From: Bacillus sp. NP157
GTDB taxonomy: Bacteria > Pseudomonadota > Gammaproteobacteria > Xanthomonadales > Rhodanobacteraceae
DNA length: 64,000 bases
Direction: 5' to 3'
NCBI GenBank assembly: GCA_018889975.1
Contig: CP076546.1
Span: 3,782,001 to 3,846,000 of the forward strand
Within the stretch, counting starts at the first letter, position 1. Every line of letters begins with the position of its first letter. Below the pieces are notes generated by a model. The model was given only the letters and a program-made list of their open reading frames with translations. It searched no databases and was not told where the DNA came from. Made by a program: the position numbers and the translations under genes. Below are positions 26,048 to 35,231 of this stretch, one piece after another.

Positions 26048-27083
26048 AATCCATTCCTACCGTGACCTCAGAAAATACGGCTTGGACCTGATTCAGATTG
26101 TCGATCTTGATTGCTTCGACCTGTAGCCGGAATTCGCTCTTTTTCTGAGATAGATTAGCGCCGTCACTGGACCCTGATTCCGCCGGCTCGTAATTTGCCA
26201 CGTAGCGCTGACAAGCTCGTTGGAATACGGCCTTAGTGTGCTGCGCGGCGTTCAGCGTTCGAATACGGATTTCCGCTGATCCGATCAGTTGATAGTGGCG
26301 AAGATAGTCGAGAAGGTACAGAAACTCTTCTTCGGAATCACCTGCACGCCGGTAGTAGATTAGGATGCCTTCAACCGCCGTCAGTGGGCGGCGGTACTGC
26401 ATGATGATCCATGGGCCGGTTAGCATCTCGAGTGTTGCGGCCTTGGCCTGATCTCTCTGCACGTTCGCGTGCCTGTCGAGATCCGGGTAATAGAACCTGC
26501 AGTGCTCGTACATAGGCACGCTGTCGTCGCCTTTACGCCCGCGCAGCTGGCGAATATCCATAGCCACGTTGTTTATCCAGAATACGTCTTCTGGCCCGAA
26601 TACCGCGATAGAAGTGCCTTCGGCTAGGTCTAACTTTTCGTTGCGGTAGCCTGCTAGGTGCGTTCCGAAATCCTTATCGTATTGCCCGTCGTGGTTGTAG
26701 ATGAAAAGGAGGCCTCGGACGTTTGGTGTGTGTCCTTCGTGTAAGTAGTTTTCTTGCCACGATTCGCTTGTCTCGGCGCACATGGCCTGTCGGGCAAGGC
26801 TACGCAAGGCTCCTTGGACAGATGCGCTAGTTATCGTTTTTTTTCCGTAGCTCTTGAGGTCGCAATGCACGTAGGTACGGCTTCTCGAGTACGGCTCGTC
26901 GTAGTAAAAGACAACGTCCGCTGGATGCGTCTCTGTGCCATGCAGCTCTGGCACACTGCAAGCCCAGTTGATGTTTTTCGGACCTACTCGCTCCCACATG
27001 AATTCGCCAAAGATGTCGTCGGCTAGGCGCTCAGCCATCTTGGCCTTGTTTTCGTTTTCCCCTGCCATCCTCGCTATCCCCAT
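26040..27083 (-). CDS. Island operon protein A, PD-(D/E)XK-like
   Basis: A 347-residue protein leading the three-gene operon. Residues 45-90 read VPELHGTETHPADVVFYY, then YVHCDLKSYGKK: Asp56 followed after a hairpin by Asp75-x-Lys77, the strand-turn-strand layout of a PD-(D/E)XK nuclease with Glu46 as a possible helix acid. The C-terminal half is alpha/beta without a known motif. The start is uncertain: ATG 27083, 27068 and 27038 are all possible, the last with AAGG upstream. Composition is AT-rich. A nuclease effector of an uncharacterised defence-type system is the leading hypothesis. Confidence 0.62.
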   Translation of the reverse strand: MGIARMAGENENKAKMAERLADDIFGEFMWERVGPKNINWACSVPELHGTETHPADVVFYYDEPYSRSRTYVHCDLKSYGKKTITSASVQGALRSLARQAMCAETSESWQENYLHEGHTPNVRGLLFIYNHDGQYDKDFGTHLAGYRNEKLDLAEGTSIAVFGPEDVFWINNVAMDIRQLRGRKGDDSVPMYEHCRFYYPDLDRHANVQRDQAKAATLEMLTGPWIIMQYRRPLTAVEGILIYYRRAGDSEEEFLYLLDYLRHYQLIGSAEIRIRTLNAAQHTKAVFQRACQRYVANYEPAESGSSDGANLSQKKSEFRLQVEAIKIDNLNQVQAVFSEVTVGMDYV

Positions 27084-27509
27084 CCATTAGATGTACAGCT
27101 ATTTGCCGATTTTTCACCTTCCTTTCCGCTGATGGTCTCAGCGCACGTCGGAACGTTTCTGGAAGGTGATATCGCCCCTACCGCTCATACGAGCCCACAT
27201 CAAGACGGGCAAGTGCCGTCTCCCCCTGTCCAATCCTACTGCTTATCGATTCAATTTTTCCCGAGCGCCCTTCGGTACGCAAATGTAGATTTGCGACATC
27301 CCACGGACGGTATGGATGCGTCGCGTGCGCGCGCATGGGACAAACCCGAGCTATGTCCCATCGACTGCGCGGTAGCAATCATCTGGTCCTGGGGCCGTCC
27401 GCCGGCGGCCCGGATTTCGAATGTATCGGTATATACCAGAAACCAAACTACGATCTCATCGGGGCGCTTAGCTAGAAATGCTGCTTTCGGATCTGCTTAC
27501 TCAACATGG
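27084..27509. other. Spacer with likely operon promoter, no gene
   Basis: These 426 bp separate the island operon start from the radical SAM 3' end. No reading frame looks real. The stretch contains the 10-bp palindrome GGTATATACC (about 27428-27437) and a GC-rich inverted repeat near 27395-27415 (GGGCCGTCCGCCGGCGGCCC). The leftward operon promoter must lie near 27090-27200. Confidence 0.45.
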
Positions 27510-28592
27510 TCAAAACAGCTCTCCCTGCGGCGAAACAATCCGCGGCGCCACGAACCGCGACGTATCCAGCACCGTATCCCACGCCTTGTGCAGCCCCACC
27601 TTGCGGGTAGCCACCTGCACCCGCTTGCGGATGATGTCCGCGAACACGCCCTGCCCGCGCATGCGGGTCGCGAAATTACTGTCGTAGTCCTTACCGCCAT
27701 TCATCTGCTGGATCAGGCTGATGATGTGCGCGGCGCGATCGGGGTAGTGCAGTTCCAGCCACTCGCGGAAGAGCTGCTTCAGTTCATGCGGTAGGCGCAC
27801 GCAGGTGTAGCCAATCGAGTTGGCGCCGTTTTCCGCGGCACGCTCGATGATGCCTTCCACGTCCTTCTCGTTAAGCGCCGGGATGATCGGCGCGACCAGC
27901 ACGCCCACGGGCACGCCGGCGTCGCGTAGCGACTTCACCGCCTGCAGGCGACGATGCGGAGCCGATGCACGTGGCTCGAGCTTCGACGCGAGCTTGTTGT
28001 CGAGCGAGTTAACCGATACGAACACCTGGACGAGGTTGCGTTCGGCCATCGGCGCGAGGATGTCGAGGTCGCGCTCGATCAGCGCGTTCTTCGTCACGAT
28101 GGTGCACGGATGGTTGCACTCGTTGAGCAGCGCCAGCGCCGCACGGGTCAACCGCCATTGCTTCTCGATCGGCTGGTACGGATCGGTGTTGCTGCCGATA
28201 TTGATCGGCTTGCAGGTGTAGTTCTTCTTCGCCAGCTCACCGCGCAGGATCTCGGCGAGGTTGGTCTTGGCGAAGAGCTTGGTCTCGAAGTCGAGGCCGG
28301 CCGACAGGTTGAGGTAACCGTGCGAGGGGCGGGCGTAGCAGTAGATGCAGCCGTGCTCGCAACCGCGATAGGGATTCAACGCCTGGTCGAAGCCGATGTC
28401 CGGTGAGTCGTTGCGCGAGATGACGCTGCGCGCGAATTCCTCGCGGACGCTGGTGGCGGGGCGGCGGTCGTCTTCCTCGCGGTGCCAGCCGTCGTCCTCG
28501 GCCTGGTAACGCGTGGATTCGAAGCGGCCCTCCGGATTGGAGGCGGCACCGCGGCCCTTGTGCAGGCGGGTCATGGGGATGGGCTCTGACAT
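27510..28592 (-). CDS. PA0069 family radical SAM protein
   Basis: A 360-residue radical SAM enzyme. The Fe-S cluster motif CEHGCIYC is near residue 78, followed by YARPSHGYLNLSAGLDFETKLFAK, a signature of the SplB/PA0069 group. The barrel continues with INIGSNTDPYQPIEKQW. The reaction is not established for this family, though relatives include spore photoproduct lyase-like proteins. The last 25 residues are shared with a decayed copy at 21666-22130, and 69 bp of its 3' end are repeated there exactly. The intact copy borders the accessory island on the right. Confidence 0.9.
   Translation of the reverse strand: MSEPIPMTRLHKGRGAASNPEGRFESTRYQAEDDGWHREEDDRRPATSVREEFARSVISRNDSPDIGFDQALNPYRGCEHGCIYCYARPSHGYLNLSAGLDFETKLFAKTNLAEILRGELAKKNYTCKPINIGSNTDPYQPIEKQWRLTRAALALLNECNHPCTIVTKNALIERDLDILAPMAERNLVQVFVSVNSLDNKLASKLEPRASAPHRRLQAVKSLRDAGVPVGVLVAPIIPALNEKDVEGIIERAAENGANSIGYTCVRLPHELKQLFREWLELHYPDRAAHIISLIQQMNGGKDYDSNFATRMRGQGVFADIIRKRVQVATRKVGLHKAWDTVLDTSRFVAPRIVSPQGELF
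27526..27594. repeat. 69-bp perfect direct repeat, right copy
   Basis: Identical to 21682-21750, inside the 3' end of the intact radical SAM gene. Similarity continues beyond it at a lower level into the gene, so the repeat is the best-conserved part of a longer duplication. Confidence 0.9.
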
Positions 28593-28678
28593 GTGTACAA
28601 ATGTACGTCATGTCAGTCTCACTGGCTACGACACGGCCTGTTTGGCTAAGCTCGGGTGGGAGGGCACAAGGAGATGCC

Positions 28679-29101
28679 ATGTTACGACCACTAACGCTCT
28701 GCTTTACAACGATTTTCCTCATCGGATCGCTGCCCGCCCACGCCCAGCTCAATCCGTCGCAGAAGGCCCAGGCCCAGCAGGACATCGACCGTCAGCTGAA
28801 GGCGTTCAAGCACGATCCGAGCGCGACGACACCGCCGCCGAAGCTGAAGGCGTCGATCCACAACGCCACGCCGGAACAGTACGACGAGTACAAGAAGCTG
28901 AAGAAGGACGCGCAGGGGCGGTACGTCAACGATCCCAACGACCCGCGTAGCCCGCTCTACCAGCTGGGCCCCAAGCAGGAGGCCAGCGGGCGGTACAACC
29001 CCGCGGATGGCGGGGTGAACCATCGGTCGGATTGTGCCCAGCGGCCGCATCCGGAACTGGATCCGTGGTGCCGGACGTTGTCGCCGTCGTTGGGGCGGTG
29101 A
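28679..29101 (+). CDS. Small secreted protein, unknown
   Basis: A 140-residue protein with a signal peptide (MLRPLTLCFTTIFLIGSLPA, cleavage after AHA). The mature part is polar and charged (QLNPSQKAQAQQDIDRQLKAF, then EQYDEYKKLKKDAQGRYVND) with Pro/Asp/Arg-rich loops and two Cys near the C-terminus. I recognise no family. AAGGAG is well placed before ATG 28679. It is divergent from the radical SAM gene across a short spacer. A REP element follows at 29132. Confidence 0.72.
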   Translation: MLRPLTLCFTTIFLIGSLPAHAQLNPSQKAQAQQDIDRQLKAFKHDPSATTPPPKLKASIHNATPEQYDEYKKLKKDAQGRYVNDPNDPRSPLYQLGPKQEASGRYNPADGGVNHRSDCAQRPHPELDPWCRTLSPSLGR

Positions 29102-29131
29102 GTGGAACGGTCGCGCCGGGGCGCGCCCCAA

Positions 29132-29156
29132 TGTAGGAGCGCGCCTGCGCGCGATG
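29132..29156 (+). repeat. REP element (single)
   Basis: TGTAGGAGCGCGCCTGCGCG continues with CGATG; it folds into a GCGCGC-loop-GCGCGC hairpin. It lies between the convergent 3' ends of a small secreted protein and the MHS transporter, where it may act as a transcript-end structure. Confidence 0.8.
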
Positions 29157-29166
29157 CCCCTATCGA

Positions 29167-30831
29167 TCAATGCTCCAGCGGCGCGTCCTTCGTCTCCCGC
29201 ACAAAGAACAACCCCACCACGAACGTCATCAGCGCAACGATCACCGGATACCAGAGCCCGTAATAAATGTCGCCCTTCCACGCCACCAGCATGAAGCCGA
29301 TGGTCGGGACGAAGCCGCCGAACCAGCCGTTGCCGATGTGGTACGGCAGGCTCATCGAGGTGTAGCGGATGCGGGTGGGGAACATCTCCACCAGCCAGGC
29401 GGCGATCGGGCCGTAGACCATGGTCACGTAGATAACCAGCACAGCCAGCAGCAGCACCAGCATCGGGTAGTTGCTCTGCGCCGGGTCGGCCTTGGCCGGG
29501 TAGCCTGCAGCCTTCAGCTGGTCGTCCACCTTGCCGGTGAACGCCTTCTGCTGCGCGGTGAACGCCGCCTTGTCGACGCCCGCGCCTTCGAACGACTCGA
29601 TCACCTCGTCGCCGATCTTCACCGTCGCCAGCGTGCCCGACGGCGCCGCCGCGTTGCTGTACGGGATGCCCTTCTTCGCCAGCACGCTCTTGGCCACGTC
29701 GCAGGAGCTGGTGAAGGTGTGCTTGCCGACCGGGTCGAACTGGAAGCTGCACGCATTCGGGTCGGCCGTGACCACCACCGGTGCCGTGGCGGCAGCGGCT
29801 TCGATCGCGGGGTTACCGAAGTGGGTGAGGCCCTTGAAAATCGGGAACATGGTCAGCGCCGCGATCAGGCAACCGGCCAGCACGATCGTCTTGCGTCCGA
29901 TCCGGTCCGACAGCCAGCCGAAGAACACGAAGAACGGCGTGCCGATGAACAGCGCGCCCGCGATCAGCAGGTTCGCCGTGGTCGGGTCGATCTTCAGGCT
30001 CTGGGTCAGGAAGTACAGCGAGTAGAACTGGCCCGTGTACCAGACGACGGCCTGGCCGGCGGTGGCGCCGAGCAGGGCGAGGATCACCAGCTTGAGGTTC
30101 TTCCACTGGCCGAACGCTTCGGTCAGCGGCGCCTTGGACTGCTTGCCCTCGGCCTTCATCTGCTGGAACACCGGTGACTCGTGCAGCTGCATGCGGATGT
30201 AAACCGACACGCCGACCAGCAGGGCCGAGATCAGGAACGGGATGCGCCAGCCCCAGGCATCGAACGTGTCGGCGCCGAGGCCAAGGCGCGTGCCGAGGAT
30301 CACCAGCAACGACAGGAACAGGCCGAAGGTGGCGGTGATCTGGATGAAGCTGGTGTACAGGCCACGCTTGCCGTTCGGTGCGTGCTCGGCCACGTAAGTC
30401 GCCGCGCCACCGTATTCGCCGCCGAGCGCGAGGCCCTGCAGCAGGCGTAGCAGGATCAGCAACACCGGTGCGGCCACGCCGATCGTGTTGTAGCCAGGCA
30501 AGGCACCCACCAGGAAGGTGGACGTACCCATGATGATGATGGTGACGAGGAAGGTGTACTTGCGGCCGATGAGGTCGCCGATACGACCGAACACGATGGC
30601 GCCGAACGGGCGCACCGCGAAGCCCGCCGCGAACGCCAGCAGCGCGAAGATGAACTGGCTGGTGTCGTTCAGTGCGGTGAAGAATTGCTTGCCGATGGTC
30701 GCGGCGAGCGAGCCATACAGATAGAAGTCATACCATTCGAAGACGGTGCCCAGGCTGGACGCGAAGATCACGCGTTTGTGGCTGGTACCGATGCTGCCGT
30801 CGGCACGCATGCCGGATGCGGTGGTTGCCAT
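29167..30831 (-). CDS. MHS family MFS transporter with large periplasmic loop
   Basis: A 554-residue, 12-helix major facilitator of the metabolite:H+ symporter (ProP/KgtP/ShiA) group. [10 protein letters not shown] is in helix 1, the loop motif [12 protein letters not shown] follows helix 2, and [16 protein letters not shown] is in helix 5. A roughly 100-residue periplasmic insertion with a Cys pair (about residues 345-445, including [12 protein letters not shown]) lies between helices of the second half; MHS proteins of normal size (430-450) lack it. It lies 12 bp downstream of a DcaP-like porin, probably one operon, and opposite acs. An organic-acid substrate is likely. Confidence 0.88.
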   Translation of the reverse strand: MATTASGMRADGSIGTSHKRVIFASSLGTVFEWYDFYLYGSLAATIGKQFFTALNDTSQFIFALLAFAAGFAVRPFGAIVFGRIGDLIGRKYTFLVTIIIMGTSTFLVGALPGYNTIGVAAPVLLILLRLLQGLALGGEYGGAATYVAEHAPNGKRGLYTSFIQITATFGLFLSLLVILGTRLGLGADTFDAWGWRIPFLISALLVGVSVYIRMQLHESPVFQQMKAEGKQSKAPLTEAFGQWKNLKLVILALLGATAGQAVVWYTGQFYSLYFLTQSLKIDPTTANLLIAGALFIGTPFFVFFGWLSDRIGRKTIVLAGCLIAALTMFPIFKGLTHFGNPAIEAAAATAPVVVTADPNACSFQFDPVGKHTFTSSCDVAKSVLAKKGIPYSNAAAPSGTLATVKIGDEVIESFEGAGVDKAAFTAQQKAFTGKVDDQLKAAGYPAKADPAQSNYPMLVLLLAVLVIYVTMVYGPIAAWLVEMFPTRIRYTSMSLPYHIGNGWFGGFVPTIGFMLVAWKGDIYYGLWYPVIVALMTFVVGLFFVRETKDAPLEH

Positions 30832-30843
30832 GGGGACTCTCCG

Positions 30844-32325
30844 TCAGAACTTGTACATCGCGTTGAGGGTGTACTCGTTGCCGGTGTCCGTCTGGCGGCC
30901 GAGGCCATTGGTCGTCGTCGAGTTGAGTTTGGAATGGATCAGTTCGCCGCTGAAGTCGAACGGCCCCGTGCTGTACTGCAGGCTCAGCGCCTGCTGGCGG
31001 TTCTTCAGCAGGCCCGCGGTGTTCGCCGCGCGCCAGGCCAGCACGTCGCCTTCGTTCGGCTTGCTCTCGGAAGCGAACGCGTAAAGCGTCCAGTGCTTGT
31101 CGAACTTGTAGCCGACCTGGGCCCAGTAGCCCTTGTCCTTGATGTCGCCGAACTGAGAGAGGTCGCCGAACAGCTGGCCGATCGCGTTGCCGGTGTAGAG
31201 GGCGCCCTTGACGATGAAGTTGCCGGGCATCCACATGCCGCCCAGTTCCACGGCGGTGCTCTTGATGTTGCCCTTGATCGGCGTGACGGTGTTGCCGTCG
31301 ACACCATGCAGGTCCACGCGGCTGTAGTGGCCGGCGAGGAAGACCTGCCAGTCCTTGCCCTTCGCCGTGAGGCGTGCCTGGATCTGTGGCTTGAAGCCCG
31401 CGTTGCCGGCGGTGAGGTAGTTGGTGGTCGCACCCGGGCCGTTCCAGCTGCCCTCGTAGGCACCCAGGTCGAAGCGCCACTTCACGCTGCTCTCGGAGCC
31501 CTTGTTGAGGTCCTGCATCCAGGTGATGCCCGGGTAGCGCCAGCCGATCAGGCCGGTGCCGTAACCCAGCGGGAAGGCGATGTGCGACAGCGACTGCGGT
31601 ACGTAATCGAGCGGGAACAGCAGCTGCCACATCTGGCCGATGCGGAAGGTGGTGCCCGAGTCGACGTTGCTGATGTCCATGTAGGCCTGGCGCAGGCGCT
31701 GTTCCGGCTGCGAGCCCGCGTAGGCGCCGGTGCCGTTGAAGCCGCCGAAGAAGTCCATCTCGAGGCGACCGGAGCCGGTCCAGTTCTCGTTGAACCTCGC
31801 CCCGGTGAAGTCCAGCCAGAAGCGCGTGTTACGCACGTCCACGCCGGTGATCGAATTGGCCTTGCCGGCCGAGCCGGGCAACGGGTATTCCGCATTCTGG
31901 CCGTTGCCGTACTGGTAGTTGCCGTCCTGCTTGAAGCCGCTGACGTTGATGAACCCGTGCAGGGCAAGCGATACGCCCGGCGTGGTGCCGGTGGTGAAGC
32001 TCGGCTTGGCCGGCACGGCGGCCACGGTCTTCTCGACCTTGGTGACCTTCTCGTCGGTGGCCTGGGCCTGGGTCTGCGCGGCCTGGGCCGTGCTCGCCGC
32101 CTCGGTGGTCGCGGTCTTCTGCTCCTGGATCATCGCTTTCAGTTCGGCCAGCTGTTCTTCCAGCTGGTTCACCCGTTGCTCGAGCTGCGCCTCGCGACTC
32201 GTGGTCTTTTTCGACTTGGCCGACTGCGCGTGTGCGAGGTCCGGCATCGCTGCCATCGGCAGCATGAGCGCGCAGGCAACGCTGAAGGCGATGGCCTTGC
32301 GGCCACCGGAATGCGTGGTCTTCAT
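30844..32325 (-). CDS. DcaP-like outer membrane porin
   Basis: A 493-residue protein with a long signal peptide, then a coiled coil of about 30 residues ([19 protein letters not shown]), then a 16-strand-like porin with alternating hydrophobic strands ending in the aromatic MYKF, the outer-membrane sorting C-terminus. The coiled coil plus barrel layout matches DcaP-type porins for dicarboxylates and other organic acids. ATG 32325 follows a GGAGAC-like site. It is upstream of the MHS transporter on the same strand and divergent from acs, suggesting coordinated carboxylate uptake and activation. Confidence 0.85.
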   Translation of the reverse strand: MKTTHSGGRKAIAFSVACALMLPMAAMPDLAHAQSAKSKKTTSREAQLEQRVNQLEEQLAELKAMIQEQKTATTEAASTAQAAQTQAQATDEKVTKVEKTVAAVPAKPSFTTGTTPGVSLALHGFINVSGFKQDGNYQYGNGQNAEYPLPGSAGKANSITGVDVRNTRFWLDFTGARFNENWTGSGRLEMDFFGGFNGTGAYAGSQPEQRLRQAYMDISNVDSGTTFRIGQMWQLLFPLDYVPQSLSHIAFPLGYGTGLIGWRYPGITWMQDLNKGSESSVKWRFDLGAYEGSWNGPGATTNYLTAGNAGFKPQIQARLTAKGKDWQVFLAGHYSRVDLHGVDGNTVTPIKGNIKSTAVELGGMWMPGNFIVKGALYTGNAIGQLFGDLSQFGDIKDKGYWAQVGYKFDKHWTLYAFASESKPNEGDVLAWRAANTAGLLKNRQQALSLQYSTGPFDFSGELIHSKLNSTTTNGLGRQTDTGNEYTLNAMYKF

Positions 32326-32392
32326 CAGTGGTCTCCCCAACCCTTGGCACGCCGAGCATGTGACAGGGGCGTCAGCGCATCCATTCGCCAAA

Positions 32393-32407
32393 GGTCGAAC
32401 CTCGACC
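32393..32407. promoter_or_regulatory. Operator-like inverted repeat in porin-acs spacer
   Basis: GGTCGAACCTCGACC has 6-bp arms around ACC and lies near the middle of the 171-bp spacer between the divergent porin and acs genes. This is where a shared activator such as the CrbR-like regulator would act. The assignment is inference. Confidence 0.4.
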
Positions 32408-32496
32408 AAAGTCGTAAAGGGTTCGCATCCGCGTGTTGCGCTGCGACGTTACACTCAGTGCCCACGCCCCACGAACGTATCGACGCAGGAGCCAGC

Positions 32497-34437
32497 ATGT
32501 CCGAGATCCACCCGGTTGATCCCGCCTTTGCCGCCAGGGCGCGTATCCGCAAGGACGACTACGAGCGCATGTACGCGCAGTCCGTCCAGGATCCGGAGGG
32601 CTTCTGGAAGGGCATGAGCGAGCGCCTCGACTGGATCGTGCCGCCGACGAAGATCAAGGACGTCTCCTTCGACCCCAACGACCTGCACATCCGCTGGTTC
32701 GAGGACGGCCAGCTCAACGTGGCCGCCAACTGCCTGGACCGGCACCTGGCGACGCGTGGCGACAAGACCGCCATCATCTTCGAGGGCGACGACCCCAACG
32801 AGTCGCGCAGCCTGACCTATCGCCAGCTGCACGCCGAGGTCTGCCAGTTCTCCAACACGCTGAAGAACCTGGGCGTGGTCAAGGGCGACCGCGTGGTGAT
32901 CTACCTGCCGATGATCCCCGAGGCTGCCGTGGCCATGCTGGCCTGCGCCCGCATCGGTGCGATCCATTCGGTGGTGTTCGGCGGCTTCTCGCCGGATTCG
33001 CTGGCCAGCCGCATCGCCGATTCGAAGGCCAAGCTCGTGGTCACCGCGGACGAAGGCTGCCGCGGCGGCAAGAAGATCCCGCTGAAGGCCAACGTCGACG
33101 AGTCGCTGACCCGGCCGAACACCAACAGCGTGGAGACCGTGATCGTGGTCCGCCGCACCGGCGGCGCCATCGCCTTCCAGTCGCCACGCGACCGCTGGTA
33201 CCACACGCTGATGGAAGGGCAGTCCAGCGAGTGCCCGGCCGAGCCGATGAACGCGGAAGACCCGCTGTTCACCCTGTACACCTCCGGCTCCACCGGCTTG
33301 CCCAAGGGCGTGCTGCACACCAGTGGCGGCTACCTGGTCTACACCAGCCTCACCCATGAACTGGCCTTCGACCTGCGCGAAGACGACATCTACTGGTGCA
33401 CGGCCGACGTGGGCTGGATCACCGGCCACAGCTACGTGGTGTACGGGCCGCTGGCGAACGGCTCCACCGTGGTGATGTTCGACGGTGTGCCGAACTATCC
33501 CGATTTCAGCCGCTTCTGGCAGGTCGTCGACAAGCACAAGGTGACCCTGTTCTACACCGCGCCCACGGCGATCCGCGCCCTGATGCGCGAGGGCGACGCG
33601 CCGGTGCAGAAGACCTCCCGCAAGAGCTTGCGGATCCTCGGCACGGTCGGCGAGCCGATCAATCCCGAAGCCTGGAACTGGTATTACCGGGTGGTGGGCG
33701 AAGAGCGCTGCCCGATCGTCGACACCTGGTGGCAGACCGAAACCGGCGGCTTCCTTATCACGCCGTTGCCTGGCGCGATCGACCTGAAGCCCGGCTCGGC
33801 GACGCTGCCGTTCTTCGGCATCAAGCCGGCCATCGTCGATGCCGAAGGCAAGGTCCAGGACGGTGCGTGCAGCGGCAACCTGGTCATCACCGATTCGTGG
33901 CCGGGCCAGATGCGCACGGTGTACGGCGACCACCAGCGCTTCGTCGATACCTATTTCAAGGCGTACCCGGGCAACTACTTCACCGGCGACGGCGCGCGCC
34001 GCGACGAAGACGGTTACTACTGGATCACCGGCCGCGTGGACGACGTGATCAACGTCTCCGGCCACCGCATCGGCACGGCGGAAGTGGAGAGCGCGCTGGT
34101 GGCGCATCCCAAGGTCGCCGAGGCCGCCGTGGTCGGCTGCCACCACGACATCAAGGGACAGGGCATCTATGCCTTCGTGACGCTCAATGCGGGCGAAACG
34201 GGTAGCGACGAGCTGAAGAAAGAGCTGATCGCCGGCGTGCGCAAGGAGATCGGGCCGATCGCCGCACCGGATTACCTGCAGTGGGCGCCGGGCCTGCCGA
34301 AGACGCGTTCGGGCAAGATCATGCGCCGCATCCTGCGCAAGATCGCCGAGAACGCACCCGACCAGCTCGGTGACGTGTCCACGCTGGCCGATCCGGGCGT
34401 GGTGAAGAACCTGGTGGAAGAAAGACTGATCAAGTGA
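32497..34437 (+). CDS. acs: Acetyl-CoA synthetase
   Basis: A 646-residue AMP-forming acetate:CoA ligase, the standard size. The adenylation loop [10 protein letters not shown] is near residue 268, the substrate pocket WWQTETGG near residue 413, and the C-terminal acetylation motif [11 protein letters not shown] contains the Lys that protein acetylases (Pat type) target to switch the enzyme off. It activates acetate for the TCA/glyoxylate routes. AGGAG precedes ATG 32497. The frame is open far upstream, but that part is the shadow of the porin and transporter. Its stop overlaps the start of a CrbR-like regulator. Confidence 0.98.
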   Translation: MSEIHPVDPAFAARARIRKDDYERMYAQSVQDPEGFWKGMSERLDWIVPPTKIKDVSFDPNDLHIRWFEDGQLNVAANCLDRHLATRGDKTAIIFEGDDPNESRSLTYRQLHAEVCQFSNTLKNLGVVKGDRVVIYLPMIPEAAVAMLACARIGAIHSVVFGGFSPDSLASRIADSKAKLVVTADEGCRGGKKIPLKANVDESLTRPNTNSVETVIVVRRTGGAIAFQSPRDRWYHTLMEGQSSECPAEPMNAEDPLFTLYTSGSTGLPKGVLHTSGGYLVYTSLTHELAFDLREDDIYWCTADVGWITGHSYVVYGPLANGSTVVMFDGVPNYPDFSRFWQVVDKHKVTLFYTAPTAIRALMREGDAPVQKTSRKSLRILGTVGEPINPEAWNWYYRVVGEERCPIVDTWWQTETGGFLITPLPGAIDLKPGSATLPFFGIKPAIVDAEGKVQDGACSGNLVITDSWPGQMRTVYGDHQRFVDTYFKAYPGNYFTGDGARRDEDGYYWITGRVDDVINVSGHRIGTAEVESALVAHPKVAEAAVVGCHHDIKGQGIYAFVTLNAGETGSDELKKELIAGVRKEIGPIAAPDYLQWAPGLPKTRSGKIMRRILRKIAENAPDQLGDVSTLADPGVVKNLVEERLIK

Positions 34438-35096
34438 GCGATGTACTGATCGCCGATGACCATCCGCTATTCCGCGACGCCTTGCAGCGTGCGGTTCTGG
34501 CGGCGCTTCCGGATGCCACTGTGCATACGGCCGACAGCGTGCCGGCGTTGTTCTCGCTTATCGAGTCGCTGCCGGACGCCGACCTGCTGTTGATGGACCT
34601 GCACATGCCGGGCGCGCGCGGCTATTCCGCGCTCGCCCACATCCGCGGGCAGTACCCGGGTTTGCCGACCATCGTGGTCTCCGGGCATGAAGAAGCGCAG
34701 GTGGCACGCCGCGCGCTCGCGCACGGTGCGTCGGCGTACATCCCGAAGTCGGCCGCCGTGGACGACATCGTCCAGGCCGTGCGTACCGTGCTCGATGGCG
34801 ACGTGTGGCTACCGCACCAGCTGATGGGCGGGACGGTGGAGCTGAAGCCGGACGAAGCCGATGTCGCCGCGCGCGTCGCCTCGCTCACGCCGCAGCAGTT
34901 CCGCGTGCTGAACATGATCGCCGAAGGGTTGCTCAACAAGCAGATCGCTTACGACCTTGGGGTTTCCGAGGCCACGGTGAAGGCGCATATGACGGCGATC
35001 ATGCGCAAGCTGGGAGTGTCGAACCGCACGCAGGTTGCGCTCGCGGCGTCGCATCTGGATGTCGAGAAAGAAGCGTTCCCCGGCACCACCGAGTAG
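34434..35096 (+). CDS. crbR: NarL/LuxR-type response regulator (CrbR-like)
   Basis: 220 residues. The N-terminal receiver has an acidic pair in IADDHPLF and the phosphorylatable Asp in LLMDLHMPG (about residue 54), and the C-terminal LuxR helix-turn-helix is [22 protein letters not shown]. The start GTG overlaps the acs stop (GTGA), so it is translated with acs. CrbR is the partner of CrbS in the acetate switch of Vibrio and Pseudomonas, where it activates acs. The convergent SSS-fused kinase supports this identity; direct proof is lacking. Confidence 0.85.
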   Translation: MSDVLIADDHPLFRDALQRAVLAALPDATVHTADSVPALFSLIESLPDADLLLMDLHMPGARGYSALAHIRGQYPGLPTIVVSGHEEAQVARRALAHGASAYIPKSAAVDDIVQAVRTVLDGDVWLPHQLMGGTVELKPDEADVAARVASLTPQQFRVLNMIAEGLLNKQIAYDLGVSEATVKAHMTAIMRKLGVSNRTQVALAASHLDVEKEAFPGTTE

Positions 35097-35215
35097 GAGC
35101 GCGCCTGCGCGCGAATGCTTCTTGCGCGCCGGTTCAACCTTGTAATCTTTTTCCACAATCACGCAATAAATAAACGTCCCTACAAGAACCCTTCGCGCGC
35201 AGGCGCGCTCCTACA
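35093..35215. repeat. Inverted pair of REP elements (BIME-like)
   Basis: A forward REP (35093-35114) and a reverse REP (35192-35215) face each other across about 77 bp, between the convergent crbR and crbS genes. Paired inverted REPs can form a long hairpin that blocks exonucleases or ends both transcripts. Confidence 0.8.
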
Positions 35216-35231
35216 GGGAGCCGGCGTGGTA

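Noticed and set aside
21666-27594. Classical integrative element with tRNA attachment site
   Set aside because: No tRNA, integrase, excisionase or conjugation gene is visible between the repeats; the repeat is inside a protein gene.
27132-27794. Plus-strand frame of about 220 codons across the island's right edge
   Set aside because: It runs antisense into the radical SAM gene and has no family features.
30685-32496. Long open frame continuous with acs, extending its N-terminus by about 600 codons
   Set aside because: It is antisense to the well-supported MHS transporter and DcaP-like porin, the residues are Arg/Ala/Gly/Val-rich shadow protein, and acs has a clear ribosome site and family start at 32497.
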